Shown here in pieces: positions 1 through 11,599 of a stretch of DNA of 64,000 bases. The notes below the pieces were generated by a model, which worked only from the letters and a program-made list of their open reading frames with translations, was not told the origin of the DNA and searched no databases. Positions within the stretch are counted from its first letter, which is position 1, and each line of letters opens with the position of its first letter. Location: positions 744,001-808,000 of the forward strand of contig JAPYXD010000459.1 in the NCBI GenBank assembly GCA_030998225.1, written 5' to 3'. The DNA comes from Diplolepis rosae. Taxonomy: Eukaryota > Arthropoda > Insecta > Hymenoptera > Diplolepididae. Position numbers and translations under genes: made by a program.

Positions 1-2946
1 GGGCACTGAGTACATTGTAGAAACTGATACCATCATCACTGATACCTTCCCTGATCGTTTATCGTAATCAGTTTGTCAATAATTTCCCATCGTACGATCT
101 GGAACAATTTCGATAAGAAAATCGATTTGGTCTTGAAAATTAGCTTCTTCAGGTGGTTATCAGGCTTAATACGTTGCAAGGTTTCTCGTCACGACCGCAC
201 ATAGTTGGGTGCCTTGGTAGCTGAGACTGCCTGCTGGGTTGCCCAACACTATCGGTCCCGAATCAGCCACGGATTTCAGAAGCTACCAACTTATATCTGA
301 GTGTTTATATGTTTATGCTTATGTGTGGTGAGTCTTTACGGACCCCCCATGGCCATAACTGCACGTTCTTTGCTGCAAAAGAAACGGATTTGCAAAGAAG
401 ATCGTTTAGTTTAGACCTCTAGGATCTTAGGCATTGAATCCCTTTCTCCATCACAACAAAAACCTTTTATTCTGCAAAGCCATTTCTAGATTATATGTAA
501 TGTTTTACCCTAAATTGAATCGAAGAACACATAGATGATTTAAATTCGGCAGAGGCTTAAGAAGCGTCATTTTCATTTACTTTGGCAGGTGGAAGCTTCT
601 GAAACGTGGGAATCAGTTGTTTGTGTGTGTTGGATAGAAATTTATTCAATCGTTAATCAGCAGGGGATTAGAAATTGATTTTAGTTAGGTTCTTTAGTGG
701 AATTTAATTAGAGATGTCGCAGCGTTGAACGGACGGGTAAGATATTATATTTTATGTTAGAGTATATTGGTCCGCTATACAGTTTTAATTTACCACAAAC
801 ATAACTATTATCTTTCTTTTATTTTTAAAATGGTTTTATTGTTTCATACTTTCATTGAATTATGATTGGTTGGTAATTGAATTTTAATTACCTTGATAAA
901 ATTTAAAGGATCCCTTTGATTCTGAAGGCAATTTTATCAAAAACTCGTGGCAATGGATTTTAGTTGACCATAAATTTTCGCGACGACTATAAAGCATTGG
1001 GACGACTTTGCAATTGATTTTGCCGACGACTTCGCTGGTCGGCAGCAAAGAGAAAAAAAAAGAGTACTGAGAATACGTAGAAAAAAGTACGATAAGTCGA
1101 GTACCAAGGAATACGGTAAAAAGGGCCAAAAGAAGGACGTTAGTACGACGTAAATGAAAAGAACAAGACAAAACGATAAAAGAAAGAGCAATGAAAAAAG
1201 TGTGAGACTGAGGTAGAATGTTGGTTCAGGAATGATGCAATAACAGTTTGTATTTGAATAAATTAGAATAAATAAAATAGTTTAAAAAGGAAATTCTTAA
1301 ATTTGTGGGCTAAGACAAAATACGTTTATGGTCTTTATGCTCACTTTCTTTATAAATTGTGACTGAATTAATAAAGAGAGAATCACTGAATATTTTTCAA
1401 GCGTTTTAAATGTTCAATTTTTTCTTTTTCTATTAATCCAGTAGAATACAATTATTTGCTTCAATCATCTTTATTTCAAGCAAATTAAATATTTCCCACG
1501 TGATATTGAAAACTGCAATTCGTAGTTGCTGCGTAAAATATAAAAATATATTTATGAATAAACTCTTCTGCTTATATTCAAGCGTTAAGTGCAATGAATA
1601 AATATACCGTGAAAAATGCCTAGAATTTTCCTAACAATTTTGTCTCGACAATTTTTAATAGTAGCAAAATTCAATAACTTTAATGAGGTGTGTTTGCAAT
1701 TCCTATATTTATCCCGTTGGACCTGCAGCCAATGTCGCATAAGTTGCGAATAACGCAATGAAAAAAAATTAACAATTGAACCAACTACTTCGATTTGTGA
1801 AATATGCCGCTGCTACTTTATTAATTGAGACAATTACTTTTCCTTATTGATTTTACTATCTGCATTGTTATTTCAAACTTAAAAAGGGAAACTACTAGCA
1901 AAGTATCTGTGCAATAAATACTCGATTAATCAGACCTACTTTCAGTCTGTGACCATGTGAATTTCTCAGGTTGTCGAGAAACCAGAAAATATTCCTAGAA
2001 TGATTTTTACCATGTAAATTTTACTGTATTAATTTAAATAAAAAACGGTAGTAATTGTATCCCATTTCCAAATCAAAGTTCCTCTTGTCATTCCAAGAAT
2101 TTTGTGGCCAGTGACATCTAGGAACTAACTGTGCTACGTTTTTTGGAGCAGAGCCTCGTATTTGAACTTTTGCTAACTATAATACAGAAATGTGAAAAGG
2201 CATCTGATCCGGTTACAAATAGGTTACAAATTTACATCTGATACCTATAAAATAATTGAAATAAAACAAGAAACTGACGGAAATGAACTGTATAGAATTT
2301 ATTTTTTGACTGATGAAAAGTTGATTCAATTCTATAATTAATAGTTGCTGTTACTAATTCAGATTCGTTTTTGCAAAATTAAAATAAATTTTTAATAATA
2401 TTCAAACTTTCATGCCTGAGAGTAGATATAAGTAAAAGGAATGTTCATAAAATTATAAGACAACACTTCCAAACTATTTGATAACTTTAATAATAAAAAA
2501 TTCCTTTAACTTGAATTTATAGTATTTCTACAATATGTATATGTCCCGAAAATGGAAATAAGCGATTTTTTACTGAAAATATTGACTCGAAAGGGCAGAT
2601 TAAGGATTGAGACAGAATGATAGGTGGTAGAAAAATAAGAATTTATGGACCTTAATACTTTAATACGTTAATAAAAATAAAAAAGAATGAACTAGGATAC
2701 AAAAATTAAGATTAATAACGATATTAAATAATTTTTTATTGCAAAACATTAAATAGACTGACGTAGGTTAGAGCTCAAAAGAAACTAAACTTTTTTTTAA
2801 TCAAAGATCTTTTGATGTTAATAATCTTTGAAAGTGGGTTGGTACAATTTGTATTTGTGATAGAAAAAAATAAAATTTATGGTTTCACACGAATAGCTAG
2901 TCAATCATTTTCGTGAAAAGGAGAAAAAATGGAGAGAATTAATATG
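1..2946. other. Gene-free AT-rich stretch
   Basis: No coding region that I can support. Bases 150-480 are less AT-rich than the rest and might be an exon or UTR, but all frames are broken by stops and I recognise no protein. The remainder is low-complexity AT-rich DNA with scattered poly-A and poly-T. Small frames near 884-1191 have skewed, low-complexity composition and no recognisable domain. Confidence 0.5.
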
Positions 2947-3147
2947 CACTAAGAAAACAGTTTCTTTGAATTGAAGAAAGTTTTGTTGATTCAAAACAAT
3001 TTTCTTCAATGTGAAAAAATCTATTTCTTTGGATAAAAGAAAATGTTTTTGAATTAACAAAACTTTATTTAATCCAAAGAAATGTTTTCTTTCAGCGCAT
3101 ATCAATGAAATGTTTCTTTGATTTAAAGAAATTGTTTTTTCAGTATG
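2947..3147. mobile_element. Small MITE rich in AAAGAAA motifs
   Basis: The left end CACTAAGAAAACAGTTT differs by one base from the left end of the element at 33322-33539 (CACTCAGAAAACAGTTT). The right end is a diverged inverted counterpart (TTGTTTTTTCAGTATG). The interior of both copies is made of repeated TTTCTTTGA / TCAAAGAAA words that can fold on themselves. There is no coding capacity. This is a non-autonomous DNA transposon by structure; the superfamily is unknown because no clear target duplication is visible. Confidence 0.6.
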
Positions 3148-3380
3148 GCTTTTCGATATCAGAATAAAATTAAAAATATTTTATAAACTGCTTTAGATGG
3201 AAATGATGGGCTAATGAGGAAAAGCTTGATTCAGAAAGATTGAACGAGATTAACCTGCATTGCGGTATTTATAAGAATAGTTTGTTGAATAAATAACTTT
3301 TTTATATTTTATTTAACAATATGCAGTTTGAGACATTTGATATAAGACCGGCATTTGTTGAAGTCAACATGGCCAAAAAT

Positions 3381-3607
3381 AGTTTAATAAAGTTTATAAA
3401 ACTGTTTAAGATTTAGGGATACAGGAATTTACGGAATAGAATTCTGGAAAATCACTAGAACTTTTCAGAATAAAATTCGGAATTTTGAATAATTTTTCCT
3501 GAATATTTCGCATTTTATTCTGAAAAGTTCTATACATTTTCCAAAACTCAGTTTCGTAAATGCCTGTATCCCCAACACTTGAAAGGTTCTATAAACTTTA
3601 CTGAACT
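3381..3607. repeat. Foldback element with about 100-bp arms
   Basis: Arm 3381-3481 pairs with arm 3508-3607, leaving about 26 bases of loop. Paired blocks include GGGATACAGG with CCTGTATCCC, and AGAACTTTTCAGAATAAAAT with ATTTTATTCTGAAAAGTTCT. The outer ends agree as well (AGTTTAATAAAGTTTATA on the left; the inverse of AGTTCAGTAAAGTTTATA on the right). The whole unit would form one long hairpin. It looks like a short foldback MITE. Confidence 0.7.
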
Positions 3608-3889
3608 TTTTATTTTCATGTAATCAGATAAGATGGAAATTTTATTTAAATAAAGAAACTGATTTCCATTTCAATTATCGAAACAAAAAAAAGAATTATC
3701 ATGTGTAGTGTTTATAACTACACCGAAAAAAGTTACGGTAACTAACAGAAGAGCGTTATAGTAAATGTAATCGAAGTTTTCATATGCATTCTTAGTATTT
3801 ATACTAATGTAATGTAATAATTACAATAAATTTAGTCAACAATTGACATAAGTCATATAGGATTAATTAATAGAATCACAAACTTTATA

Positions 3890-5840
3890 TAAAAAAATCT
3901 GCCCGCTTGGCGGGCACATTCTCATCGCGCGCAGCTCGCTTCGCTCGCAAGTTTGAGCGCGCTCCGTTTTTTCTGGACCTCTCGCTCGGTCTTGTGCTCT
4001 TCGCATACATTTAAGTTTATTTATTATAATTTGATACTGAAGCTCAAACCAATTTTATAATAATATTACAGATGATGTCAATTATACATTTTCTCAAAGT
4101 CACTCAATTTCTTTTTGAATTTAAGTGAAACAGGAAATTTAATTTACTTAAGGCTCTATCAGCCTTAGGGAACACATTCTCATCATGGCGCTCGCGCTCG
4201 ATTTTCTGTATACATTTCAATAACTTTTTAATAAATTACATGATTAAAATAATTTATTATCTTCCAAATCTCTCAAAAAGAAAAAACAATCGTAGACTTT
4301 ATTTAAGGAAACGATTTTGCAGAACAACGCTTATTTCGTATCTCACATATTTTGGTGAAAAAAATCGAATTTTTTTAATGTTAAAAATCAAAACATAAAA
4401 TATACATCCTGTCCCGAAATGTCTTAATGAGAATTTGTAGACCTCATTTAGGCAAACAATTTTCCATCTAATAGTATATTATGTGCCTAGGCACACAATG
4501 AGGGTGATTGCGTGACGAGCGACAATGTTCGCAGGAGATCGAAGCCAAGGCGTAGTCGAAGCGTAGGTGAGGCATAGTCGAGGCGTAGCCAAGACGTAGC
4601 TGAGGCAAAGCCGAGACAAAGCCAAGACGAATCCGAGGCGCGATCAGTCCTGCGAGCATTGTCGCGAGTCTCGCAATGTCCCGAATTGTGTGCATTGGCA
4701 CATATTCTATTTTATGTGACTGTGGTGCGGATACGAGTTTTTATGCGTACATTGGAATCTAATCTAGTACTTATTGTAGTTGTTTGCTGCGCTAGTTGTA
4801 CGAAGCCGGCGCAAATTGGCGACTAGTCCCGGCCATTTTGATTTTATCGGTCTTGTGTAGTAGTCAGTGCTAACGCTGTACGCAGAAGAAGTGAGAAGAA
4901 GAAGAATAAGAAATAGATTGCGTTCCGCTGTAAGACTATAATGCACATGCGCAGTTCAATTTCTACATTGTATTCCTCTGTAACGTAATATACAACATTG
5001 CTTTACTCTCAGCTGTAACGGAAAAACGAGTTTCCACGGCTGAGGCACATAAACGTTTTTATTGTATCTCACATATTTTGTCTAAAAAATGGAATTTTTG
5101 AATTTTAATCGTATTTTTTGGAATTGAAACGAAAAATATATGTTTTATCAGAAACTGTGTGCGACAAAATTTGTAGGTCTTTTTGAAACGAACAACTTTG
5201 TATTCTTACGTTTTTTTCGTATTTCGAATATTATTGTTAAAAAATTGAATTTTGGATTTTAAATAGTATTCTTTTAAATTAAAAAGAAAAATATACATCT
5301 TATGGAAAAATCTTGCAATCCAAATTTGTAGATTTTTGTGTAGAAAATAATATTGTATGATAACGTTTTTTCGTATCTCGTATAATTTAACTGGAAAATG
5401 GAATTTTGATATTGACTTTTTTCGAATTTGAATATGCTGTAACATTTCTAATTTTGATTTAATCAAAAAATGTTATCAGGATAATTTGTAGAGATTTATG
5501 AGCACTATCAAAAAACAGTATTGGAATTTTTGATTTTTTCAAAAAGTTATTTTCAAAAACACAAAAGTAGTGCTCAATCCCTCAATTTTGATTGGATGTG
5601 GCTGGTTAACGAACTTGTCCTTACTTTTTCGGCTCCGATAAAGTGTGCCAAAGCTCAATTCAATCTGATAATTCTATCGAGAGTTATGCCGTACACGACC
5701 TACTACAGACAGACAGACAGGTACTATCGTAAAAACCCTTTTTTCTGACTCAGGGGGTCTCAAAACGTAAAGATTTGATGAAAATTTCGAAAGTCATCTT
5801 TCACATAAAACCAATACCTTCTCATCCATGATGAGAATGT
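3890..5840 (+). repeat. Long interspersed repeat, copy A
   Basis: This copy aligns with the reverse complement of 17028-18930 (copy B), with 34976-35630 (copy C), and with short fragments at 7800-7845, 13735-13992 and 30165-30420. It opens with GC-rich words (GCGCGCAGCTCGCTTCGCTC), which are out of character with the AT-rich surroundings. Inside it, ACATTCTCATCATGG at 4174 recurs inverted as CCATGATGAGAATGT ending at 5840, a perfect 15-bp inverted pair that probably marks a transposon-like unit. A 75-codon frame at 5521-5748 (ending near YYRQTDR) also appears in copy C, so it travels with the repeat. I recognise no transposase in it. The class is unknown. Confidence 0.75.
4471..5049 (+). mobile_element. 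Nested TA-flanked element, copy 1
   Basis: The element begins ATAGTATATTATGTGCCTAG and ends GAGGCACA, with TA on both sides (4469-4470 and 5050-5051). Copy B of the host repeat is uninterrupted at this point: it reads CTCTA-AACG where copy A has CATCTA, the element, then TA-AACG. That gives a clean pre-insertion site. A second copy sits at 11053-11592. Inverted GTGCC/GGCAC words lie near both ends. The left third contains a GCCGAGGCG-like tandem stretch (4540-4640). It has no coding capacity and is probably a Tc1/mariner-type MITE on the basis of the TA duplication. Confidence 0.8.
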
Positions 5841-6660
5841 AAAAACAGTGCAACTTTATACAAAATAAAATACAAAACAATAATTGAAATAATTATTGTT
5901 GCAATTATTGTTGAAGTAAATAAATAATACATAAAATAAAGAAATACATAATAGAAAATTAATTATTTTTGTTACTTTCTATTAAAATATTTTGAAAATT
6001 TCTTGCAATTTGAGAGATATTAATTGTGCACCTATAATAAATTTGAGTCACATTATTGAGGATATTGTTTAATTTTCGACAAATAATTAATATAAATATT
6101 TTTTCAAATCAAAATTCGCAAAGTATATCATCGTTAAATGAATCTTTGCTTTTTTATATTACCTTAATTCAATACTTTATATTTATTCAGAAAAAGGCAA
6201 TTCAATTTAGGATAAGATCGTAATTCTCAGTTGATATAACTGAAAAGCTCGTTTGTCGTGCCAAATAAATGACATAGTTTGTTTCGTTACACTCACTATT
6301 TTTCCACTACAATTAAATACATCCATAAATTTAATAATTTGAGGAGTTATCATAAATTTCCTTTCAACATGATTATCGTAAACTATTCTCCGTGTACAAT
6401 AGGCGTTATTGGATTTAAAAAATGACAGAGATACGCTCAGTAGATAGATGGAAGGTAATTTTGTATGGGGGATGGATAAGAGAAGATGAAAATGATTTCG
6501 GGAGAAATAGAAGAAAGATAGGAATGTATTAGAAATGAAATTTCGCTAATAAGTACTACCACATGCAAATTTATTATTCTTTACGTGAAAACCATGAACC
6601 AACAATATCTTATGTTTTGAAACCCTTTTATCTTTCTTCAAGCCGGATATGATTTTCTTC
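5841..6660. other. Gene-free AT-rich stretch
   Basis: AT-rich sequence with no open frame or repeat that I can support. Confidence 0.5.
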
Positions 6661-6780
6661 AGCTGTAAATATGTAGAAACTGGACCTAATTGTTCCCATG
6701 AACTTGCTACTTTTCTAAACTATCAAATATCCTTGAACACTTCCTTCTGCTGGTAAATTAATGTTCACATCACTTTGACG

Positions 6781-7080
6781 CTACATATCACTTCCTGATA
6801 GCAAATTTAATGTGGGAACAGCGCTGGACTTTAAAAGAAAGACACCATTTATTTTTTGACAGTAATATTGTTCATCGAAATGTCGATGACAAACAAAATA
6901 TTGCCTTTCTACTACTTGTACGTATCCTAACCTCGACAAGTAAGAGTTCGCGCAAGCTTCTATCCATCGTTGTCCAGCATCTCCTCTCTTCGGAAAGTGA
7001 TAAATGGGCACACTTTCCTTCTGATGCTTTTTGGTGGTACACCCACGAACAGCACACTGAATTACGTATTTTTTACCCAT
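6781..7080 (-). CDS. THAP zinc-finger domain protein, first exon or gene fragment
   Basis: The frame encodes one THAP domain, a C2CH zinc-binding DNA-recognition fold known from THAP proteins and P-element transposases. Visible landmarks, in order, are MGKKYVIQCAVRGC (a C-x4-C pair), the YHFPK segment, the invariant Trp in RWIEACAN, the C-x2-H pair in CHRHF, and the closing AVPT-type motif (SAVPTLNL). I take the start at 7080 (MGKKY) because THAP domains usually begin only a few residues before the first Cys; an in-frame upstream start adds four residues. The frame stops 10 residues after AVPT, so this is either a first exon (a possible GT donor lies near GGAAGTGATA, about 6795) or a truncated P-element-like gene. 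No transposase core is visible nearby. The family call is firm; host gene versus transposon is undecided. Confidence 0.75.
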   Translation of the reverse strand: MGKKYVIQCAVRGCTTKKHQKESVPIYHFPKRGDAGQRWIEACANSYLSRLGYVQVVERQYFVCHRHFDEQYYCQKINGVFLLKSSAVPTLNLLSGSDM

Positions 7081-7221
7081 GATAACGCACAATCACGCAT
7101 AATGAATTGTTGAATACTTGTAATGACTTTTAAATAACAATGACGGAACTCATACGAAGCCCGCCCGCTTGTGACAACTAGCGCGCGTACAACTGTGTAC
7201 ATGAACTAAGAATAATAATAA

Positions 7222-7612
7222 TGTTACGCGGACACCTCATCCATTAGAGGTTGACCGGCCCTGCTTTAAGCGTTCATGTACCGAATAAGGGAAGAGTGCA
7301 TAAAAATAAATAAGGGTTAAGAGTACAAGAGGGAAGAAGCATATGGGGAAGAAAGCGAGAAGAGGGAGAGTAAGAGTTAGATGGTTGGAGAGAAAGAAGG
7401 GAGAATGCAGGTTCTCTACAGACCTTTCGAAAATACTAAACACCCGGCTTGCAAGCGGCGTAGGTCCAGGTACATTTATCATACAGGAAACAATAGGAAC
7501 TGGCAAAACACGTGCTTCGCGCCGCTACAAAACCAGAGAAAGAAAAGGATTGTGAATGGAAAAGAAAGGACTCGATATCAGGGTCGGACTAAACTAAACT
7601 AATTTAATTACA
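7222..7612 (-). repeat. Possible solo LTR
   Basis: On the minus strand this segment runs from TGTAATTAAATTAG to CCGCGTAACA, the TG...CA ends typical of LTRs; CGTAACA is a common Gypsy LTR end in insects. The composition differs from the flanks, with purine-rich coding-like runs that I take to be incidental. I could not find a matching target duplication or a second copy. Tentative. Confidence 0.3.
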
Positions 7613-7945
7613 TTGGCGTCTCCGTATATATGAAGATATTTTTTTAAATTAAACAAAATTTAGGAATTGACAAGTTTTTTACACATTTAAATATTTTCAA
7701 AATCAAAATTCTGCTCAGTTTATTTCTTAAGATATAATGCTATGACTACAGTTAATTTTATGACATTATAAATGTGAAGTTTCTCAAAGTTACTTCGACT
7801 TTGAGGAATACATTCTCATCACGTCACTCGCGCTTCACTCGCAATATTAATGGTTAAAAAATTGCAACTCACGCTTTTGAAAATTATTAATAAGAACAAC
7901 CAAAATTTGCTCAACATAAATTCTCGAGAATTTAAGAACACTAAT
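7613..7945. other. Intergenic with a repeat scrap
   Basis: Mostly featureless AT-rich DNA. At 7780-7845 there is a scrap of the A/B/C interspersed repeat (ACATTCTCATCACG followed by CACTCGCGCTTC). No gene. Confidence 0.45.
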
Positions 7946-8125
7946 GATACGAGGGTGGTTTCGTAAGTAACTTTGTTTACATAGTAAGAGAGGGTGACAG
8001 CAAAATTCGGATAGCTGCCCATAAAGTTTCCTTTCTGTAGGTGGACATTCTAACACAAATTCATTGTTTGACTGTTTCTCGAATAGAAGCGTTTCAAATC
8101 AAAGTGAAAAATTGCAATTTGTAGT

Positions 8126-8706
8126 GTGATTCATTTTTTTTTTCTGAAAGAGAAAACTGCGAAAGAAATTCATGAGAAGATTGCGCCCACATTGGGCGAC
8201 TCATACCCTTACTATGAGATAGTGAGACTTTGGGTAAATGAATTTAAGCGAGGCAGAAAAAGCATAGAAGACGTACCACATCCTAAAACTCTAAAATCAG
8301 CTATGACGCCTAAAAAAAATTGACAAAGTTCAAGATATCGTTTTGGCCAAAGTGCAAAGTCAAAGTGCGTGAGTCAGCAGAGGCCGTGGGCATCTCAATT
8401 GACTGGGTATATTTTATTTTGCTTCATGAATTGCACATTAAAGAACTGTGCGCAGGATGGGTGCCGCGTTTGCTCACTCGCGAGCCAAAGAACTTAGCTG
8501 GTTTATTGCTCCAAAAAGGCGAAAAACGTTCCAATCGCTGGGTAAATGATGGAGTCAGTTTTCTGTGACGCGAAAAGGATCCTCTTCATTGACTATTTTG
8601 AAAAGGAGAAAACCATCACTAGCGAGTACTAGGAATTTCTTTCGTACAGATTGAGGACAGCGATCGCGAAGAAATGTCAGGGAATGGTAAAAAAGGTGTT
8701 TTTTTG
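8126..8706 (+). pseudogene. mariner transposase relic, N-terminal and early catalytic part
   Basis: The frames read as a mariner transposase of the type fused in SETMAR. They show a paired-like helix-turn-helix start (KTAKEIHEKI, RLWVNEFKRGRKSIEDVPH), then the second HTH (ESAEAVGISIDWVYFILLHE), then CAGWVPRLLT, and after a frameshift part of the catalytic domain (FDYFEKEKTITSEY with a stop). At least two frame breaks separate these blocks. It stops being recognisable at about 8706, before the second and third catalytic Asp. The missing C-terminal half does not follow on this strand; a different mariner C-terminal half lies just downstream on the opposite strand. The protein is dead. Confidence 0.8.
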
Positions 8707-8954
8707 AACAATTAAAATTTCGTGCTCAACTGAAAGAAATGTATTGAAGAAAGGATTTTTATAAGAATCTACAACATCGCTTTCATGAGCTACATATTCA
8801 CTAGTTACTGTAACAGACATTTATATGTTGGCAGTCTGCATCGAGCATGGATTGACAGCAATGGTTTTCTATTACAGCCAAACATCATGTCTCTCTCATT
8901 GTACGCATCTGGTATTCTAGTTTTTGAATTCTCCGAAATTAGTGTCTGGCCTAT

Positions 8955-9470
8955 TTACTTAACTATAAATAAGTTGCCTTGTGGAAGAAGAGAGAAAGGA
9001 AAAATATTATTACATTTGGTCCAACTTTTCTTCCAACCTTCCAAACCATCAGGTAAAAGTTTTTGTTCTGAATCCGAAAAATACTGTTTTACAGCACCTT
9101 CCACCTCGGCATCTGATCCATATATTTTCCCCCGGAGAAATTTGTTTAAACTAAGAAACAGAAAAAAGTTTCTGAGAGTTCGATCTGGCGAATATGGGGG
9201 ATGCGGAAGCAATTTAAACCTTAAATTGATGCAATTTCGACATTGTGACCATGCATGTGTGAACCCGAGCGTTATCCTGCTGTATCAGGACTTTTCTCCT
9301 GGCCAAGTGTGGACGGTTCTTCTTAATTTGGGCCTTCAATTGATCCAGAAAATTAGCGTGATACTGTCTATTGATTCTTTTACTTTTTGCAAGGTAATCG
9401 ATCAAAATTATTCCGCGAATGTCCCAAAAAACTGTCTCCATCACCTTTTCCGCTTACTTCTCACTTAATT
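8955..9470 (-). pseudogene. mariner transposase relic, C-terminal half
   Basis: Reading right to left, the frame gives VFWDIRGIILIDYLAKSKR (catalytic core), then VLIQQDNARVHTC with the second catalytic Asp, then after a one-frame shift MLPHPPYSPDRTLRNFFLF. The usual PSDxxLF third-Asp motif has become RTLRN, so that catalytic residue is lost. The tail ends in a WKKSWTKC-like block typical of mariner C-termini. It is the same subfamily style as the plus-strand relic at 8126-8706 but on the opposite strand, so the two halves face each other and cannot come from one simple insertion. Confidence 0.8.
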
Positions 9471-9992
9471 CGGATTTTTTCGTATTCAGTAGATTTTACT
9501 GGACGCTGAGTGAAACGTACAGAAAATCTGTTAATTGAACTCAACTTCTGGTAAAATTTACTGAAAAATCATGTTGTCCAAATAAGTACCGAACTTCCTG
9601 TAAATTTTACTGATTTTTTCTCTGCGTGCACGTTTGTACTCGGATACCCAATTTTTGACCCTTGCAAATGAACAGGAGGCTTCACCGTGCAGAGTTCAAG
9701 TCATCTTCTATTTCCTGAGTCTTTTTTCCTTTCAAATGAAGGAATTTTATTACTGCGCTATACTTGATTTTTTCTATTGTTGACAGACAAAGTCAGCTGA
9801 AAAATTTGAGAGAGTGCCACAGACAAAGTAAAAGTCTGAATGACTTAAAATTTGTATGGTTTACATATATATTGTAAAGTTAACGGTACTCATGGTTGTT
9901 CATTTTGTTTGTGTGAAAGCGAGTGTTCTTTTTAAGACACAATACCGAAGTGTTCAAGCATCTACCTATCGGAATAACATTGTATTGAGAAC
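9471..9992. other. Gene-free stretch
   Basis: AT-rich with no coding signal. A weak inverted pair (CGCTGAGTG near 9510 and CTCTGCGTG near 9620) hints at a decayed MITE, but the ends are too diverged to call. Confidence 0.35.
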
Positions 9993-9996
9993 TTAA

Positions 9997-10693
9997 GGGG
10001 GTCGCCTTATATAACGCCCGGAAAAAAGGTTCTTTTTAATGATTTTCGTTTGTCAAGAAAGAAACGATATACATTCATGATCTTTTACATTTATTTTAAG
10101 CTACTTCTGAAAAACATTGCAAAAAAAAACCAAGTCAAAATTTTCCAAAATGGCGGCGTTATTCATGGCGGATTGGGATGCCTCGCGACTGGAGTAGTTG
10201 AACGGCGTGCAGGATACCGTCCGTAATTTTTATCTGAAATCAATGAAATTTTTTTTTTATTCAGTACCCTTGTTTATTCTATATGAACCACTAAAAAGTA
10301 AAAGACAATGGAAAATTCACTATTTTGTTCTGTTAAAATCAAAATTTACGATTTTCCACAGTGAAATTTGTCAATATTGTTGCATAAACAGTGTGAAGAA
10401 CTGATAAAATTATGAATATCTGTGGTTCATGTATAATAATTGTTTATTATCAACAAAATAAAATGTAGTTGAGGTCAATCAGTTGAAAACTTTTTGTGTA
10501 ATCCTGCACGCCAGTTTGAAAAATGTGGTTTTGAGAAAACGCGCTTCAAAGGTTTTGTAAGATACAATTAGATCATAACAAAACTTGCAGAGGTCATTTC
10601 CTAATCTGCTACTCCCGGTCGATATAACAAGCCCTCCGCTTCCTCGAAAAACTCGTTTTATTGTTTTTTTCAGGTTTTCATAGGGCGACCCTC
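9997..10693. mobile_element. piggyBac-type MITE (TTAA-flanked)
   Basis: TTAA is present immediately outside both ends (9993-9996 and 10694-10697). The ends are inverted: GGGGGTCGCCTTAT on the left, and GAGGGTCGCCCTAT when the right end is read inward. TTAA duplication is diagnostic of piggyBac transposition. The interior is non-coding; small frames inside it (10198-10404) carry no recognisable domain. Internal wording (GAGAAAACGCGCTTCAAA, CAAAATGGCGG) resembles the TTAA element at 17979-18625, suggesting related but diverged families. Confidence 0.85.
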
Positions 10694-11052
10694 TTAAGAG
10701 GACTCACAAAATCTGTAACTCTTAACCAAATGATTTCAAATTTTTACCGTGTTTTTGGAACATACTCAGTGTTATTCGATTTAAATTTAGTTACATATGG
10801 ACCATTGGAAAACAAATTTAAAATAATATACAACAATTTATGGTTTTGAAAATATGTCAATCTTTGATACCACGTATCATGGATACCATTAGATATATCA
10901 GTATTTTTTAAAACTCTAGGCACGGATTCTTCTTTATATAGTCGAAAACAATGGGTACAAATTTGAAAGTGATAGCTCTAATGGTATCCACGATACGTTG
11001 TACCAAAGATTGCTATATTTTCAAAACTATAAATTGCTCTATAAATAATATA

Positions 11053-11592
11053 ATAGTATATTAGGTGCCTAGGCGCACAATGAGGGTTATTGCGTGAGAA
11101 GCAACAATGCTCGAAAGAGATCGAAGCCGAGGCGCGATCAGTCCTGCAAGCATTTTAAGCGAGTCTCGTAATTACCCGAATTGTGTGCATTGGCACGTAT
11201 TCTATTTTATGTGACTTTAGTGCGTATGCGAGTTTTTATACGTACACTCGAATCTAATCTAGTATTGTAGTTGTTGCGTTGGTTCGAAATTATCATTTTC
11301 TTCCATTACACTTGATAATTCGCGACTAGTCCCGGCCATTTTGATTTTATCGATCTTGTGTAGTAGTAGCGTGTTATAATAGAGCATACGCAGTTCAAAT
11401 GTACAAGGCTTTGTCAGTAGGGTGCTAACGCTGTACGAAGAAGAAGAAGAATAAGAAGAAGATTGTGCTCCGCTGTATGTCTATAGGCGCATGCGCAGTT
11501 CAATTTTTACATTTCATTCCTCTGTAGCAGAATACATAACATTGTGCTACTCTCAACTGTAGCGGAAAACGAGTTTCCGTGCCGGAGGCACA
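11053..11592 (+). mobile_element. TA-flanked element, copy 2
   Basis: Second copy of the element at 4471-5049, in the same orientation and again flanked by TA (11051-11052 and 11593-11594). It begins ATAGTATATTAGGTGCCTAG and ends GGAGGCACA. It lacks most of the GCCGAGGCG-type tandem block of copy 1 but carries extra sequence around 11370-11440. Length differences between the copies are therefore internal. It is non-coding. Confidence 0.8.
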
Positions 11593-11599
11593 TAAAAAT

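Noticed and set aside
884..1191. Two overlapping minus-strand frames of 84-95 codons, hydrophobic at the start
   Set aside because: They overlap in different frames, have no recognised domain and their bias follows the local T/A skew of the DNA.
10198..10849. Two plus-strand frames near the TTAA element at 9997-10693
   Set aside because: The first lies inside the MITE and the second runs across its right end; neither has protein-like composition.
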